The translations under genes were made by a program, and so were the position numbers. This document shows, one piece after another, positions 25,729-34,366 of a DNA stretch of 64,000 bases. How positions within the stretch are numbered: position 1 is the stretch's first letter; each line of letters starts with the position of its first letter. The DNA comes from Actinomadura rifamycini DSM 43936 (GTDB taxonomy: Bacteria; Actinomycetota; Actinomycetes; Streptosporangiales; Streptosporangiaceae). The stretch lies in assembly GCF_000425065.1 (NCBI RefSeq), contig NZ_AULB01000007.1, positions 186,001 to 250,000 on the forward strand, read 5' to 3'. The notes beneath the pieces were generated by a model. That model had not been told where the DNA came from. It did no database searches and saw nothing but the letters and a program-made list of their open reading frames with translations.

Positions 25729-25746
25729 AGAGTGTTCAGTAACTCT
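25729..25746. promoter_or_regulatory. Candidate TetR operator before the ligase/dehydrogenase operon
   Basis: AGAGT (25729-25733) and ACTCT (25742-25746) flank GTTCAGTA. The 10-mer AGTGTTCAGT at 25731-25740 is the exact reverse complement of ACTGAACACT at 26553-26562 upstream of the carboxylate carrier gene, which suggests one regulator for both. Confidence 0.5.
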
Positions 25747-25821
25747 CGGGTTGTCAAGAGGTCTCTACACTTGGGGACCGCCGGCGAGCGCGGGCGGATT
25801 CACGGTGAACGAGGGACGGCG

Positions 25822-26418
25822 ATGGCTGAGGACAGGCGGACACGGCGGACGCGCAAGGCGCTGCGCGACGCCCTGGTGGGACTGGTGCTGGAACGCGGCT
25901 ACGCGTCGATCACCGTCGAGGACGTCACCGAGCGCGCCGACATCGCCCGCGCCACCTTCTACAGCCACTGCCGCGACAAGGACGACCTGTTCACCCGGCT
26001 CACCAAGGACCTGCTGGACGAGCTCGGCGCGCGGCAGCGCCCGCTGATCGCCGAGAACGCCGTGGGCTTCACCGGCAAGCCCGTCCTGGAGCTGCTCCGG
26101 CACGCCGAGCAGGAGCGCGACCTGTACCGGATCATCCTGCGGGGCGAGGGCGACGGGAAGCCGCTGCGGATGTTCACCGAGTCCTGCGTGCGGGTGACCG
26201 CCGAGGAGTTCCGCGGCCGCTCCGAGCGCAACGGCGTCGAGCCGCGCATCAACCCCGGGCTGCTCGCCCGCGCCTGGGTCGGCGAGCAGACCGCCGTCCT
26301 GCAGTGGTGGCTGGAGATCGACGACCCGCGCCCGCCCGCCGAGGAGGTCGCGCGGATGCTGCTCGACCTGGCCGTCCACGGCCGGTACTGGGCGAGCGGA
26401 TTCGACGCCCCCGCCTAG
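25822..26418 (+). CDS. TetR/AcrR family transcriptional regulator
   Basis: 198 residues; ATG at 25822. Helix-turn-helix: RKALRDALVGLVLERGYASI, then TVEDVTERADIARATFYSHC, followed by RDKDDLFTRL. The C-terminal domain resembles the TetR_C group with LLRHAEQERDLYRIILRGEG. Divergent from the acyl-CoA ligase/dehydrogenase operon and upstream of the MatC-like carrier; the shared operator half-site makes it the likely regulator of both. Confidence 0.9.
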   Translation: MAEDRRTRRTRKALRDALVGLVLERGYASITVEDVTERADIARATFYSHCRDKDDLFTRLTKDLLDELGARQRPLIAENAVGFTGKPVLELLRHAEQERDLYRIILRGEGDGKPLRMFTESCVRVTAEEFRGRSERNGVEPRINPGLLARAWVGEQTAVLQWWLEIDDPRPPAEEVARMLLDLAVHGRYWASGFDAPA

Positions 26419-26460
26419 CATCCGGGGCCGCCGCGCCCTCCGACCAGCGGCGACTTCCCG

Positions 26461-26489
26461 CCCCCGGCCGCACCCGGCCGGGGGCTTTT
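26461..26489 (+). terminator. Rho-independent terminator after the TetR gene
   Basis: CCCCCGGCCG (26461-26470), loop CACC, CGGCCGGGGG (26475-26484), then CTTTT. A perfect 10-bp GC stem with a short U-tract, 43 nt after the TetR stop. It separates the TetR transcript from the carrier gene. Confidence 0.85.
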
Positions 26490-26552
26490 CCGTGCGCCGC
26501 CCCCTTGAGGAGGCGGGAAATGTGACGTAGATTGCCCGACACTCTGCACGTA

Positions 26553-26570
26553 ACTGAACACTTCGTTCAG
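26553..26570. promoter_or_regulatory. Candidate TetR operator before the MatC-like carrier
   Basis: CTGAAC (26554-26559), ACTTC, GTTCAG (26565-26570): perfect 6-bp arms with a 5-nt spacer, 32 nt before the carrier start. The left half with flanking bases (ACTGAACACT) recurs on the other strand at 25731-25740. Confidence 0.5.
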
Positions 26571-26602
26571 GAACGTCCCGTGTCTGGAGAAGTGATGACC
26601 CC

Positions 26603-27868
26603 ATGACCGCCGACGAGATCCTGTCCCTGGTCCTGCTGCTCGCCGTGTTCGCGGTGGCGATCTGGCGGGACGTCAACGTCGGGCTCGTCGCGCTGCCCGC
26701 CGGGCTGCTGCTCGCCAAGATCGCCGGCGTGCCGGGCGAGCAGGCCCTCGCCGCCTTCCCCGTCCAGATCGTCGTGCTGATCATCGGCGTGATGTACCTG
26801 TTCGGCCACGCCCAGCGCAGCGGGGCCATCGACCGGCTCGTCCACCTCGTCGTCCGCGCGTCCGGCGGGCGGGACTGGCTGCTGCCCTGGACGATGTTCC
26901 TGGTCGGCGCCGTGCTCAGCGCCATCGGCACCCTGCCGAGCGCCACCGTCGCGATCGTCCTGCCCATCGCCATGCGGCTCGCCCGCAACCGCGGCATGGA
27001 CCCGGTCGTCATGGCGGTGGTGGCCTGCGCGGGCGCCGGCGTCGGCGGCTTCTCGCCGCTGTCCCCGTGGGGCGCGATCGTCCGGGAGCTCTCCGAGAAG
27101 CAGGGCGCCGCCTTCTCCCCCACCGGCCTGTTCCTCGGCCTCGCCGCCATCAAGACCTGCACCGCGATCCTGACGTACCTCCTTCTGAAGAAGTTCATCC
27201 GCCGCGGCGCGCGGCCCGAAGCCCCCGCCGGGCCCACCGAACCCGCCGCCGCCCAGGCCGCCGCGCCGATGAGCCGCTACGAGCTGGGGTCCGCGGCGGG
27301 GATCGGTGCGTTCCTCGTGATGGTGCTGGCGCTGGGGATGAACCCGCTGTTCGCGTCGCTGCTCGTGGGCCTCGTCCTGCACGTGGTGTTCAAGCCCGAC
27401 ACCCGGCAGGTGATCGGGGACCTGCCGTGGAGCGTCATCGTGCTGACCTCGGGCGTCCTCGTGTACGTCGGCGTCCTCGAACGGGTCGGGACGCTCGACA
27501 CGCTCGCCGGGCACCTCGGCGGCATCGACATCGCGCTGCTGACCGTGCTGGCGATCGCCTACCTGGCGGCGCTGTTCGCCACCGTGGAGTCGTCCACGGT
27601 CGCCGTCCTCGGCGTGATCATCCCGCTGACTGCGACGGCGCTGCCGCACCAGTCGTCCGCCGGGTTCACCGCGCTGCTCATCGCGATCTGCGGGGTGATC
27701 GGCGCGGTCGGGATCAGCCCGATGCACCTCGGCGGCGGGCTGGTCCTGGCCAACACCGGCGACGAGGAGAACCCGCGGGTGTTCCGCTGGCTGCTCGGCA
27801 TCTCGCTGGTGGCCGCGCTCGTCCTGCCGCTGCTGTTGCTGCTGGTGCCGCTCGGCGTCGGGGTGTGA
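26603..27868 (+). CDS. Dicarboxylate carrier, MatC/SLC13-type permease
   Basis: 421 residues with 10-12 hydrophobic helices. The first 140 residues match the MatC N-terminal family (ALPAGLLLAKIAGVPGEQAL; AIGTLPSATVAIVLPIAMRL; GVGGFSPLSPWGAIV), known from malonate/dicarboxylate carriers of rhizobia. A hydrophilic Ala/Pro loop at about 200-225 divides two halves; the second half ends with GAVGISPMHLGGGLVLANTG. It probably imports a di- or monocarboxylic acid that the nearby ligase and dehydrogenase then process; the shared operator supports that link. Confidence 0.82.
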   Translation: MTADEILSLVLLLAVFAVAIWRDVNVGLVALPAGLLLAKIAGVPGEQALAAFPVQIVVLIIGVMYLFGHAQRSGAIDRLVHLVVRASGGRDWLLPWTMFLVGAVLSAIGTLPSATVAIVLPIAMRLARNRGMDPVVMAVVACAGAGVGGFSPLSPWGAIVRELSEKQGAAFSPTGLFLGLAAIKTCTAILTYLLLKKFIRRGARPEAPAGPTEPAAAQAAAPMSRYELGSAAGIGAFLVMVLALGMNPLFASLLVGLVLHVVFKPDTRQVIGDLPWSVIVLTSGVLVYVGVLERVGTLDTLAGHLGGIDIALLTVLAIAYLAALFATVESSTVAVLGVIIPLTATALPHQSSAGFTALLIAICGVIGAVGISPMHLGGGLVLANTGDEENPRVFRWLLGISLVAALVLPLLLLLVPLGVGV

Positions 27869-27886
27869 CACCCGGGCCGGGGCGGG

Positions 27887-28339
27887 TCACTCCCCCGGCA
27901 GCAGCCGGGTGAGCAGGTGCGGGACGGCGATGGCGCCGAGCATCGCCTCCCCGCGCCGCTCGCAGACCGCGACGAGCGGGCTGCGGGCCTGGTCCATGAC
28001 GCTGGCGATCTCCATGACCGTCGCGTCGGCGCCGACCACCGGGAGCGGCAGCTCGTCCTGCCGGAGCAGGTCGGCGACGGTCCGCTCGGCGAGGGGCGCG
28101 CACAGCCGGTCGGCGTGGTCCTCGTCGTAGACGTGCGCGAGGGCGGGGTCGTCCCGGACGTACCGCGGGATCAGCAGGCGGAGCAGCCGCGAGCCCGGCA
28201 GGACCGCCACCGGGCGGCCCCGCGCGTCCGCAACGATCAGCGCCGGGAGCCCGTGCCCGGCGAGCAGGCGGGCGGCGTCCAGGGCGCCGTCGTCCGGCGT
28301 GACGGTCGGGTACTCGACGGCGAGTTCGCGTGCGCGCAC
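27887..28339 (-). CDS. CBS-domain pair protein
   Basis: 150 residues, GTG start at 28339. Two CBS motifs: residues about 8-60 (YPTVTPDDGALDAARLLAGH; ALIVADARGRPVAVL) and about 88-145 (ELPLPVVGADATVMEIASVM; SPLVAVCERRGEAMLGAI). CBS pairs bind adenine nucleotides and regulate enzymes or transporters. It is divergent from an SLC13/ArsB-type permease gene, so it is a plausible regulator of that transporter. No other domain is present. Confidence 0.85.
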   Translation of the reverse strand: MRARELAVEYPTVTPDDGALDAARLLAGHGLPALIVADARGRPVAVLPGSRLLRLLIPRYVRDDPALAHVYDEDHADRLCAPLAERTVADLLRQDELPLPVVGADATVMEIASVMDQARSPLVAVCERRGEAMLGAIAVPHLLTRLLPGE

Positions 28340-28663
28340 GTCTCGTACGTACCCCGCGCCCGTCCGGTGGACCCCGCGTCTGGATGGGACGCGCGGATCC
28401 GGTTAAGGTCTCCTCCGGTGTGCCGGGAAGTCCGGTCGGCGTGACGTCCGCCGACCCCGAAAGCTCCCGATGACGACGGACCCGCGAGGCTTCGGCCGGG
28501 GGCGCGAGCCGCCCGGCCGGTCCCGCCCGACCGCCGCGGGACGGGCCGCGCCGGGGAGTCCCCCGGCGCGCACGGGGAACGTCCCGGACGATCGGCCCGC
28601 GGCGCGCCGACGAGCGACCCGCGCACCCGTACCGCCCGCACCACGCACCCGATCGGAGCCCTC
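28340..28663 (+). promoter_or_regulatory. 324-nt gap with a possible structured leader of the permease gene
   Basis: No gene is seen here. From about 28400 the plus strand carries short complementary segments: CCGG-TGTG-CCGG (28425-28436), and a perfect stem GTCGGCG (28435-28441) with CGCCGAC (28449-28455) around a 7-nt loop, followed by CCCGAAAGC. A long, GC-rich 5' region of about 230 nt then leads to a TTG start at 28664. It could be a cis-acting RNA for the permease, but I could not assign it to a known riboswitch class and the similarity to one is unproven. Confidence 0.35.
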
Positions 28664-29941
28664 TTGGCCGCCGCCGCAATCGCGATCTTCGTCGTCGCGT
28701 ACGTCCTGATCGCCTCGGAGAAGATCCACCGCACCGCCGTCGCGCTCGGCGGCGCCGGGCTCATGCTCCTCCTGCACGTCGCCGACGCCGAGTCGGCGTT
28801 CTTCTCCGAGGAGACCGGCGTCGACTGGAACGTCGTCTTCCTGCTGCTCGGCATGATGGTGATCGTGTCCGTGCTGCGGCAGACCGGCGTGTTCGAGTTC
28901 GTCGCGATCTGGGCGGCCAAACGGGCGCGCGGGAAGCCGTACCGGCTGATGGTCATGCTCGTGCTCATCACCGCGTTCGCGTCCGCGCTGCTGGACAACG
29001 TGACGACCGTGCTGCTGATCGCGCCCGTGACGTTCCTGGTCTGCGAGCGGCTCGGCCTGAAGGTCGTCCCGTACCTGATCGCCGAGGTGATGGCGTCGAA
29101 CATCGGCGGCACCGCCACCCTCGTCGGCGACCCGCCGAACATCATCATCGCGAGCCGCGCCGGGCTGTCGTTCAACGACTTCCTCGTCCACCTGGCGCCG
29201 CTGGTCCTCGTGCTCGTCGCCGTGTTCTGCCTCCTCTGCCGGGTGCTGTTCCGCTCCGCGTTCCGGTACGACCCGGAGCGCGCGAAGGAGGTCATGGCGC
29301 TGAACGAGCGCGAGGCGATCACCGACCGGCGGCTGCTGTGGCAGGGCCTCGCCGTCCTCGCGGTCGTGATCGTCGCGTTCGTCCTGCACCCGGTGCTGCA
29401 CTACGAGCCGTCCGTCGTGGCGCTGCTCGGCGCGGGCCTGCTCGTCGCCGCCACCAAGGTGACCACCGAGGACGCGCTGCGCGAGGTCGAGTGGCCCACG
29501 CTGGTGTTCTTCGCGGGCCTGTTCGTGATGGTCGGCGGGCTCGTGGAGACGGGCGTCATCGGCGAGGTGTCGGCCTTCGCCGCCGAGCGGACGGAGGGGC
29601 GGCTCGGGCTCGCCGCGATGGTGCTGCTGTGGGGATCGGCGCTGATCTCCGCGATCGTCGACAACATCCCGTACGTCGCCACGATGAGCCCGATCGTCGC
29701 CGACCTCGTCCAGGGCTACCCGGGCGACGACGGCCAGGTGCTGTGGTGGGCGCTCGCGCTCGGCGCCGACCTCGGCGGCAACGCCACCGCGATCGGCGCC
29801 AGCGCGAACGTCGTCGTGCTCGGGATCGCCGCCCGCAACGGGGCGCCGATCAGCTTCTGGCACTTCACCAAGTACGGCATCGTCGTCACCGTCGCGACGA
29901 TCGCGCTGGCGACCCCGTACCTGTGGCTCCGCTACCTGTGA
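28664..29941 (+). CDS. SLC13/ArsB-NhaD-type anion permease
   Basis: 425 residues, TTG start, about 11 membrane helices. Typical internal repeat with DN motifs: [17 protein letters not shown] in the first half and [20 protein letters not shown] in the second, plus [20 protein letters not shown] and [20 protein letters not shown]. This is the ion-transporter superfamily pattern of ArsB, NhaD and P-protein-like carriers. The transported ion cannot be told. Divergent from the CBS-pair protein, which may regulate it. Confidence 0.88.
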   Translation: MAAAAIAIFVVAYVLIASEKIHRTAVALGGAGLMLLLHVADAESAFFSEETGVDWNVVFLLLGMMVIVSVLRQTGVFEFVAIWAAKRARGKPYRLMVMLVLITAFASALLDNVTTVLLIAPVTFLVCERLGLKVVPYLIAEVMASNIGGTATLVGDPPNIIIASRAGLSFNDFLVHLAPLVLVLVAVFCLLCRVLFRSAFRYDPERAKEVMALNEREAITDRRLLWQGLAVLAVVIVAFVLHPVLHYEPSVVALLGAGLLVAATKVTTEDALREVEWPTLVFFAGLFVMVGGLVETGVIGEVSAFAAERTEGRLGLAAMVLLWGSALISAIVDNIPYVATMSPIVADLVQGYPGDDGQVLWWALALGADLGGNATAIGASANVVVLGIAARNGAPISFWHFTKYGIVVTVATIALATPYLWLRYL

Positions 29942-30027
29942 CGGCCCCGCCGCGACCCATGCCACGTGATTAACCGGGCTTCTCGGGTATCGCCACCGGC
30001 AGAGGCGATCAGAAGGGAGCCAGGACG

Positions 30028-30456
30028 ATGCCGAAGACCACCGGCAAGGGCCAGGCGAAGAAGGAGGAGCTGCCCGACACCATCAAGCGCTCGGACGCCA
30101 AGGCGCAGCGCACCTTCGCGAAGGCGCACGACTCGGCCGTCGAGGAGTACGGCGAGGGCCGCCGCGCCCACCAGGTCGCCTACGCGGCCCTGAAGCACAC
30201 GCACGAGAAGGTCGGCGACCGCTGGGAGCCGAAGTCCGGCGGCAAGGGCCCGTCCGACGCGCAGGCGGAGGGCGGCCGCGACACCTCCCGCAAGACGGCC
30301 GGCGGCGTGGACGCCAACGCGTCCAAGACCCACCTCTACGACGTCGCGAAGCGCCTCGACATCTCGGGCCGCTCGAACATGAGCAAGAACGAGCTGGTGA
30401 AGGCCATCGAGAAGGCCAACAAGAGCGAGACGCGCAAGGCGCGCGGCAAGTCCTGA
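30028..30456 (+). CDS. ChaB family protein with a C-terminal SAP/Rho-N-like domain
   Basis: 142 residues; GAAGGGAGC before the ATG. Residues about 14-70 match ChaB (ELPDTIKRSDAKAQRTFAKA, HDSAVEEYGEGRRAHQVAYA), which in E. coli is linked to the ChaA cation antiporter. The last 45 residues (TKTHLY/VAKRLDISGRSNMSKNELVKAIEKANK type) resemble a Rho-N/SAP nucleic-acid-binding module followed by a Lys/Arg-rich tail. The combination is common in actinobacteria and may be a small nucleoid-associated or stress protein. It follows an anion permease gene by 86 nt. Confidence 0.85.
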   Translation: MPKTTGKGQAKKEELPDTIKRSDAKAQRTFAKAHDSAVEEYGEGRRAHQVAYAALKHTHEKVGDRWEPKSGGKGPSDAQAEGGRDTSRKTAGGVDANASKTHLYDVAKRLDISGRSNMSKNELVKAIEKANKSETRKARGKS

Positions 30457-31363
30457 CCCGGCCCGGGCGCCGCCGGGCGCCCCGGCAGGCGGCCCGCCCC
30501 GGGACCGGGGCGTCGTCCTTGGAGCACTTGAGCCGCCCGCCGCCGCGCAGCGTCGCCTGCTGGAGCGTCCGCTGCCCGTAGCCGACGAGCGGGCGGACGA
30601 GCCCCGAGCGCTCGTGCGGCGAGTTCAGGTCCGCGAGGAACGCGCGGGACGCCCGGACGCGCGCGGCGTCGAGGTCGAGGCCGTCCACGATCTCGGCGGG
30701 GCGCCGGGCCTCGCCGGCGGCGCCCGCGCGGCGGTCGGCGACCGTCCGGTACATCGGCAGGAGGTCGTACACGCCGGGGACCTCGCGGAGCGTCCCGGCG
30801 AGGCGGCGCAGCCGGGCGGGGCCGAACTTCGGGCCGTTGACCAGGTAGTCGAGCGCCTTCACCGAGCCGCGGAAGGGCGTGCCGGCGGTGATGACGCGGT
30901 GGCAGTCGCCGTCGTGGTCGTGGTGCCGCAGGTAGTGCGTCGCGACGAGCCCGCCCATGCTGTGCGCGACGATGACGACGCGGGGGCCGTCCACGCGCTC
31001 GGCGAGCGCGGCCAGCCGGGGGCGGATCGCGGCGGCGAGGCGGGCGGAGTTCACCGCGACCGGGCGCCGCCAGTCGTACGGGAACTCGAGGTAGTTGAGG
31101 TCGTCCAGCTCGAAGCGGGCGCGCAGTTCGCGCCGCAGCGCCCCGTACGGGCCGAGCACCCTGGACAGGTACGGGACGGGCACCGCCATCAGCCCGTCCG
31201 GTCGGACGCCGTCGTCGAAGCCGGGGTCGCACAGGGCGTCGTATCCGGCGGCGAGCAGGTCGGGGTCGCGGACGGCGGTGCGCATGTCGGCCGAGAGGCC
31301 CCAGGCGACCCTGCCGTCGCGGCGCAGCGAGCTTCCCAGGATGCCCGGCGCGCTGGTGCGCAT
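30083..31363 (-). pseudogene. LCAT-type lipase/acyltransferase, 3'-truncated
   Basis: Starting at the ATG at 31363, about 285 codons match lecithin:cholesterol acyltransferase-like hydrolases: APGILGSSLRRDG, LNYLEFPYDWRRPVAVN, nucleophile IVAHSMGGLVATHYL near residue 160, ITAGTPFRGSVKALDYL, and YGQRTLQQATLRGGG. The family then continues with a GDGTVP stretch and the late Asp/His residues, but here similarity stops near 30500 and the frame runs on antisense through the whole 3' half of ChaB, ending at 30083. The N-terminus also lacks the usual hydrophobic strand before PGILGS. The catalytic triad is therefore incomplete and I call it a remnant. Confidence 0.55.
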
Positions 31364-31454
31364 CGCGCCGGGCGGGTCCCGGCCGCCTTCCGGGCGGAGT
31401 CCCGGTCGGCGGGAGGGGGTCGACGGCGGGGGCGTCCGGCCGCGTACTCTACCA

Positions 31455-31464
31455 AACAGTTGTT
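31455..31464. promoter_or_regulatory. Short AT-rich inverted repeat before the enoyl-CoA hydratase operon
   Basis: AACA-GT-TGTT inside the AT-rich patch CCAAACAGTTGTTAG, 20 nt before the start. It resembles half-sites of TetR proteins that control acyl-CoA catabolism. No regulator gene is adjacent. Confidence 0.35.
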
Positions 31465-31483
31465 AGAAAGAAGGGAGGCGAAC

Positions 31484-32335
31484 ATGGTGGTCGAGTACGC
31501 GCGGCGGGGGGACGTCGCGGTGGTGACGATGAACCGGCCGGAGTACCGCAACGCGCAGAACTCCGCCATGACCTACGCGCTGGACGAGGCGTTCTACCGG
31601 GCGGCCGGGGACGACGACGTCAAGGTGATCGTGCTCGCCGGTGCGGGGCCGCACTTCTCGGCCGGGCACGACATCGGCACCCCGGGACGGGACGCCGACC
31701 GCACCTTCCCCCGCAAGGCCGGGATGTGGTGGGACCACGTCGGCAAGGCGGGCGCGGAGAGCCGGTTCGCGCGCGAGTCGGAGGTCTACCTCGGGATGTG
31801 CCGCCGGTGGCGGGAGATCCCGAAGCCGATGATCGCGTCGGTGCAGGGCGCGTGCGTGGCGGGCGGGCTGATGCTGGCGTGGGTGTGCGACCTGATCGTC
31901 GCGTCGGACGACGCCTTCTTCGCCGACCCCGTGGTCCGGATGGGCATCCCCGGCGTGGAGTACTTCGCGCACCCGTGGGTGATGCCTCCGCGCATCGCGA
32001 AGGAGTTCCTCTACACCGGCGAGCGCATGACGGCGGCGCGCGCGCACGAGCTCGGCTGGGTCAACCGCGTGGTCGCGCGGGACGCGCTGGAGGAGGAGAC
32101 GTTCGCGCTGGCCGACCGGATCGCGGCCATGCCCCGGATGGGGCTCGCGCTGACGAAGAAGGCCGTGAACCAGGCCGAGGACATCCAGGGCATGCAGACC
32201 GGGATGGACTCGGTGTTCGGCCTCCACCACCTCGCGCACGCGCACAACGCGGAGACGGGCGCGGACTCCCTGGCGGGGCAGGACGCGAAGAGCATGAAGG
32301 CGGCTTCGGAGAAGGCGGCAGCGAATGGATCTTGA
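31484..32335 (+). CDS. Enoyl-CoA hydratase/isomerase family protein
   Basis: 283 residues; AAGGGAGGCG before the ATG. Crotonase fold: RPEYRNAQNSAMTYALDEAF, oxyanion-hole loop FSAGHDIGTPGRD, and IASVQGACVAGGLMLAWVCD with the second backbone NH. The usual catalytic Glu of the second active-site loop is replaced in VRMGIPGVEYF, so it may be an isomerase or hydratase variant. It is the first gene of a three-gene run with two acyl-CoA dehydrogenase genes and overlaps the next gene by 11 nt. Confidence 0.87.
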   Translation: MVVEYARRGDVAVVTMNRPEYRNAQNSAMTYALDEAFYRAAGDDDVKVIVLAGAGPHFSAGHDIGTPGRDADRTFPRKAGMWWDHVGKAGAESRFARESEVYLGMCRRWREIPKPMIASVQGACVAGGLMLAWVCDLIVASDDAFFADPVVRMGIPGVEYFAHPWVMPPRIAKEFLYTGERMTAARAHELGWVNRVVARDALEEETFALADRIAAMPRMGLALTKKAVNQAEDIQGMQTGMDSVFGLHHLAHAHNAETGADSLAGQDAKSMKAASEKAAANGS

Positions 32336-33455
32336 GTTCGGGACGGCGGACGAGGAGTTCCGCGCGGAGGTGCGGGCGTGGCTGGCGGAGCACGTGCCCG
32401 CCGAGCCGCTGCCGTCGCTGGAGACCGAGGAGGGCTTCGCGGCCCACCGGGAGTGGGAGCGGACGCTCGGCGCCGACCGGCTGTCGGTGGTGTCGTGGCC
32501 GGAGGAGTACGGCGGCCGCGGCGTCTCGGTGCTCCAGTGGCTCGTGTTCGAGGAGGAGTACTACGCGGCGGGCGCGCCCGGCCGGGTCAGCCAGAACGGC
32601 ATCAACCTGCTGGCGCCGACGCTGCTGAAGCACGGGACGCCGGAGCAGCTCGCGCGGGTGCTGCCGCCGATGGCCGCCGGGGAGGTGATCTGGGCGCAGG
32701 CGTGGTCGGAGCCGGGCGCGGGCAGCGACCTGGCGGCGCTGCGCGCGACGGCGACCCGGACGGACGGCGGGTGGCTGCTGAACGGGCAGAAGACGTGGAG
32801 TTCGCGGGCGGCGTTCGCCGACCGGGGCTTCGGGCTGTTCCGGTCCGACCCGGACAGCGAGCGGCACCGGGGGCTCACGTACCTGATGTTCCCGCTGGAC
32901 GCCGAGGGCGTGACCGTCCGGCCGATCGGGCGGCTCGACGGCAAGCCCGCGTTCGCGGAGCTGTTCCTCGACGGCGTGTTCGTCCCGGACGGCGACGTCA
33001 TCGGCGAGCCCGGGAAGGGCTGGAGCGTCGCGATGAGCACGGCGGGCAACGAGCGCGGGCTGACGCTGCGCTCCCCCGGCCGGTTCACCGCCGCGACGGA
33101 ACGGCTCGTGGAGCTGTGGAAGGAGCGGGCCGACCCGGCGGACACGGCGCTGCGGGACCGGGTCGCGGACGCCTGGATCCGGTCGCGCGCGTACCGGCTG
33201 AAGGGCTTCGAGACGATCTCCCGGGACGACGACATCGGCGCCGAGTCGAGCCTGAACAAGGTCTTCTGGTCGGAGCTGGACGTGGCGCTGCACGAGACGG
33301 CGCTCGACCTGCTCGGCGCGGACGGCGAGCTGGAGTCGGAGTGGCTGGAGAACTACGTGTTCTCGCTCGCCGGCCCCATCTACGCGGGCACCAACGAGAT
33401 CCAGCGGAACGTGATCGCCGAGCGGCTGCTCGGCCTGCCGAGGGGGGCACGGTGA
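32325..33455 (+). CDS. Acyl-CoA dehydrogenase, larger subunit type
   Basis: 376 residues; starts inside the end of the hydratase gene. Full acyl-CoA dehydrogenase pattern: WPEEYGGRGVSVLQWLVFEE, WAQAWSEPGAGSDLAALRAT, GQKTWSSRAAFADRGFGLFR, and C-terminal LAGPIYAGTNEIQRNVIAER. Its neighbour is a shorter acyl-CoA dehydrogenase that overlaps by 4 nt; such pairs form alpha2beta2 enzymes in steroid and long-chain acid catabolism of actinobacteria. Confidence 0.9.
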   Translation: MDLEFGTADEEFRAEVRAWLAEHVPAEPLPSLETEEGFAAHREWERTLGADRLSVVSWPEEYGGRGVSVLQWLVFEEEYYAAGAPGRVSQNGINLLAPTLLKHGTPEQLARVLPPMAAGEVIWAQAWSEPGAGSDLAALRATATRTDGGWLLNGQKTWSSRAAFADRGFGLFRSDPDSERHRGLTYLMFPLDAEGVTVRPIGRLDGKPAFAELFLDGVFVPDGDVIGEPGKGWSVAMSTAGNERGLTLRSPGRFTAATERLVELWKERADPADTALRDRVADAWIRSRAYRLKGFETISRDDDIGAESSLNKVFWSELDVALHETALDLLGADGELESEWLENYVFSLAGPIYAGTNEIQRNVIAERLLGLPRGAR

Positions 33456-34366
33456 AGTTCGTCCTGTCCGAGGAGCAGCGGATGTTCGCCGGGACGCTGC
33501 GGCGGCTGCTCGCCGAGGCCGGCACCGCGAAGACCGTCCGGGCGTGGGCGTCCGGGGACCACGCTCCGGGCCGCGCGGTGTGGGCGGCGCTCGCGGAAGC
33601 CGGCCTGTTCGCGGTGGCGGTGCCGGAGGAGCACGGCGGCGCGGGCCTGCTGCCGGTGGAGCTGGTCGCGGCGATGGAGGAGGTGGGGCGGGCGGCGGCG
33701 CCCGGCCCGTACGTCGAGACGCTCGCGGCGGCGGAGCTGCTGCCCCGGACGGGCGGCGGCGGGCTGCTGGAGGGCATCGCCGAGGGCACCGCGATGGTGA
33801 CGCTCGGCGTGCCGCACGCGCTGGACGCCGACGCCGCCGACGCCGTCCTCGGGACCGACGGGAAGCCGCGCGCGGCCTCCGGCGGCCCGCTGGCCTCCCT
33901 CGACCCGGCCCGGCGCCTGTTCCGCGTGGACGGCTCCCCGGGCGGGCGGCCCGACTTCGGGGTGCTGATGTGCGCGGCGCAGCAGATCGGGCTCGGCCGG
34001 GCGCTGCTGGACGTGACGGTCGAGTACGCGAAGACGCGGCGGCAGTTCGGGCGCCCGATCGGCGAGTACCAGGCGGTCAAGCACCACCTGGCGGGCGCGA
34101 TGGTCGAGCTGGAGTTCGCGCGGCCGCTGCTGTACGGCGCGGCGCTCGCGCACGGGACGCCGGAGTTCGGCCGGGACGCGGCGGCGGCGAAGGTCGCCGC
34201 GTCCGACGCGTGCTACGGCGCCGCGAAGGCCGCCCTCCAGGTGCACGGCGCGATCGGCTACACCGACGAGTACGACCCGTCGCTGTGGATCCGCAAGGCG
34301 CGGGCGCTGCACTCGGCGTGGGGCACCCCCGCCGAGCACCGCGCCCGCGTCGCCGCCTCGCTCTAG
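33452..34366 (+). CDS. Acyl-CoA dehydrogenase, short partner subunit type
   Basis: 304 residues, GTG start overlapping the upstream stop as GTGA. Shorter than a standard acyl-CoA dehydrogenase (about 380): the middle domain is compressed to about 60 residues (LEGIAEGTAMVTLG...LFRVDG). The C-terminal helical domain is intact (QFGRPIGEYQAVKHHLAGAM; LQVHGAIGYTDEYDPSLWIR). This is the form of the partner chain in heteromeric acyl-CoA dehydrogenases, which contributes half of the FAD site. Ends 4 nt into the convergent ligase gene. Confidence 0.87.
   Translation: MKFVLSEEQRMFAGTLRRLLAEAGTAKTVRAWASGDHAPGRAVWAALAEAGLFAVAVPEEHGGAGLLPVELVAAMEEVGRAAAPGPYVETLAAAELLPRTGGGGLLEGIAEGTAMVTLGVPHALDADAADAVLGTDGKPRAASGGPLASLDPARRLFRVDGSPGGRPDFGVLMCAAQQIGLGRALLDVTVEYAKTRRQFGRPIGEYQAVKHHLAGAMVELEFARPLLYGAALAHGTPEFGRDAAAAKVAASDACYGAAKAALQVHGAIGYTDEYDPSLWIRKARALHSAWGTPAEHRARVAASL

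Noticed and set aside
23059..26418. 1119-codon plus-strand frame
   Set aside because: Only the last 198 codons from 25822 (TetR) are real; the earlier part is antisense to the dehydrogenase and ligase genes.
28400..28480. Cobalamin riboswitch before the permease gene
   Set aside because: The GCCGGGAAG stretch resembles part of one, but the B12-box and the rest of the conserved core are missing; left as an unassigned leader.
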